Shown here piece by piece: positions 34,211-34,879 of a DNA stretch of 34,879 nucleotides. Under the pieces are notes generated by a model. The model saw only the letters and a program-made list of their open reading frames with translations, was not told where the DNA came from and did no database searches. Within the stretch, counting starts at the first letter, position 1; every line of letters starts with the position of its first letter. The position numbers and the translations under genes are program-made. This DNA is from Myxococcales bacterium (lineage in GTDB: Bacteria > Myxococcota_A > Polyangia > Polyangiales > SLQV01): the NCBI GenBank assembly GCA_007124745.1, contig SLEO01000003.1, positions 1 to 34,879 on the forward strand, given 5' to 3'.

Positions 34211-34879
34211 TTAGGTGCTGCGCTTGCGTTTGAGGAGGCGGAGGAGTGAGCGGGCGACTAGCGGGGCGAACTCGTCTAGGGCGGAGAGTAGCGGCTCGCT
34301 GAAGGAGTGGCCTTCGAGGTCGCCGAGCAATACGGCGAAGACGCGGCCTTTGGCCGCGACTGGGACCACGACGGCGGGCTGGGCGCCGGAGCGTCCCAAA
34401 CGCGAGGCGATAAAGGCGTCGAAATCCGAGGCGCGCAAGTCCACGACGCGCAGTACGCACTCGGATACCGCAAGGGCGATGGCGTGGGGCATGTCCAGGG
34501 GAATCGCGAGGTCGGTGCGGCGGCGCACTTCGCCTTTCGTGGACTCGTACTTGAGTTCCGCCACGTCTTCGTAGATGGCGAAGAGCGCAGCGTAGTTCAG
34601 TATACCGCCGCAAAAGCCGACGAAAGCGCTCAAGATTTCATCGCCGTGGGTGGCCGTTTGGATCGAAGTGAGGGGGTAGCGTCGGTGTAGTTCGGAGGCG
34701 CTCACGGGCGGACCGGAAGGCCCTGCGTACTCGGAGCCAGGCTCGGAAACCAAACGCCGACGGGTGCCGCGCTCCGGACGCTCGCTCGCTTCAGCTCCCG
34801 AGGTTCGCGCGGGCTGCATCGACTCCGACTGGGGCAGCGCTCGAGAAACGGAGAGCTCGATGAAGGGTCGCGTAGCTTC
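34211..34879 (-). CDS. GAF-like domain protein, N-terminus cut by the window edge (partial)
   Basis: The track gives 34211-34819 with an ATG at 34819. However, the 20 codons from there to the window edge are open in the same frame (ending ...RALPQSES before the M), so the real start probably lies outside the window and this CDS is partial. The visible C-terminal 150 residues look like a GAF domain: a helix around DEILSAFVGFCGGILNYAALFAIYEDVAELKYES, a strand-rich core RRTDLAIPLDMPHAIALAVSEC, and the closing AVVVPVAAKGRVFAVLLGDLEGHSFSEPLLSALDEFAPLVARSLLRLL. The ligand and output domain cannot be judged. A charged, Ser/Pro-rich linker (SEPGSEYAGPSGPP) precedes it, which suggests another domain further upstream. 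Confidence 0.75.
   Translation of the reverse strand, partial: EATRPFIELSVSRALPQSESMQPARTSGAEASERPERGTRRRLVSEPGSEYAGPSGPPVSASELHRRYPLTSIQTATHGDEILSAFVGFCGGILNYAALFAIYEDVAELKYESTKGEVRRRTDLAIPLDMPHAIALAVSECVLRVVDLRASDFDAFIASRLGRSGAQPAVVVPVAAKGRVFAVLLGDLEGHSFSEPLLSALDEFAPLVARSLLRLLKRKRST

Overview
The window is about 35 kb of GC-rich, densely coded bacterial chromosome. It has Deltaproteobacteria/Myxococcota character: an N-terminal zinc-ribbon Ser/Thr kinase, a Gld-type ABC operon with a DUF4340 protein, a DUF1844 protein, several lipoproteins with eukaryote-like or calcium-binding modules, an XPB-type helicase, and a CtaA-type heme A synthase. The lineage call is inference from gene content. 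I see no rRNA, tRNA, CRISPR array, insertion sequence or prophage. Gene content looks like ordinary chromosome with many lineage-specific genes.

Layout. 1-5.4 kb: ilvD (-), divergent Ppx/GppA phosphatase (+), then a minus-strand group of metK, a small unknown gene and a DUF1844 gene. 5.4-10.2 kb: a large membrane protein of unknown function (-), a single-domain cyclic-nucleotide-binding protein (+) and an unknown helical protein (+). 10.2-15.1 kb: gyrB and htpG (-), two GHKL ATPases side by side; htpG ends in a 3 x 14-bp tandem repeat. 15.1-22.8 kb: a compact minus-strand run of ABC ATPase, ABC-2 permease, GldG-like protein, DUF4340 protein, XPB-like helicase and Bax1/DUF790 protein, with spacings of 84 bp or less and several overlaps. 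22.8-26.3 kb: a small secreted or lipoprotein gene (+) facing a kinase and secreted-protein pair (-), with a shared inverted repeat at the convergent stops. 26.3-28.6 kb: an HD-domain protein related to the C-terminal part of CCA-adding enzymes (+), convergent with ctaA (-), the two stop codons overlapping inside a hairpin. 28.6-34.9 kb: a tandem SpoA (FliM/FliN/SctQ-like) protein (+), a lipoprotein with an RTX-toxin-like EF-hand region (-), a CPA2 K+/H+ antiporter (-), a fibrinogen-like lipoprotein (+) and a truncated GAF-like gene (-) running off the right edge.

How the genes work together. The housekeeping genes (ilvD, metK, gyrB, htpG, ctaA) show no pathway clustering. The clearest functional unit is the 15.1-22.8 kb run, where a Gld-like ABC system is followed with almost no spacing by an XPB helicase and its Bax1 partner. 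The Bax1 partner shows no PD-(D/E)xK nuclease motif that I can recognise. This is the best candidate for something unusual. The second is the kinase/secreted-protein pair facing a lipoprotein whose C-terminal region looks similar to that of the secreted protein. Several start codons were moved downstream of the ORF-track start because a good Shine-Dalgarno sequence or the domain boundary decides it.
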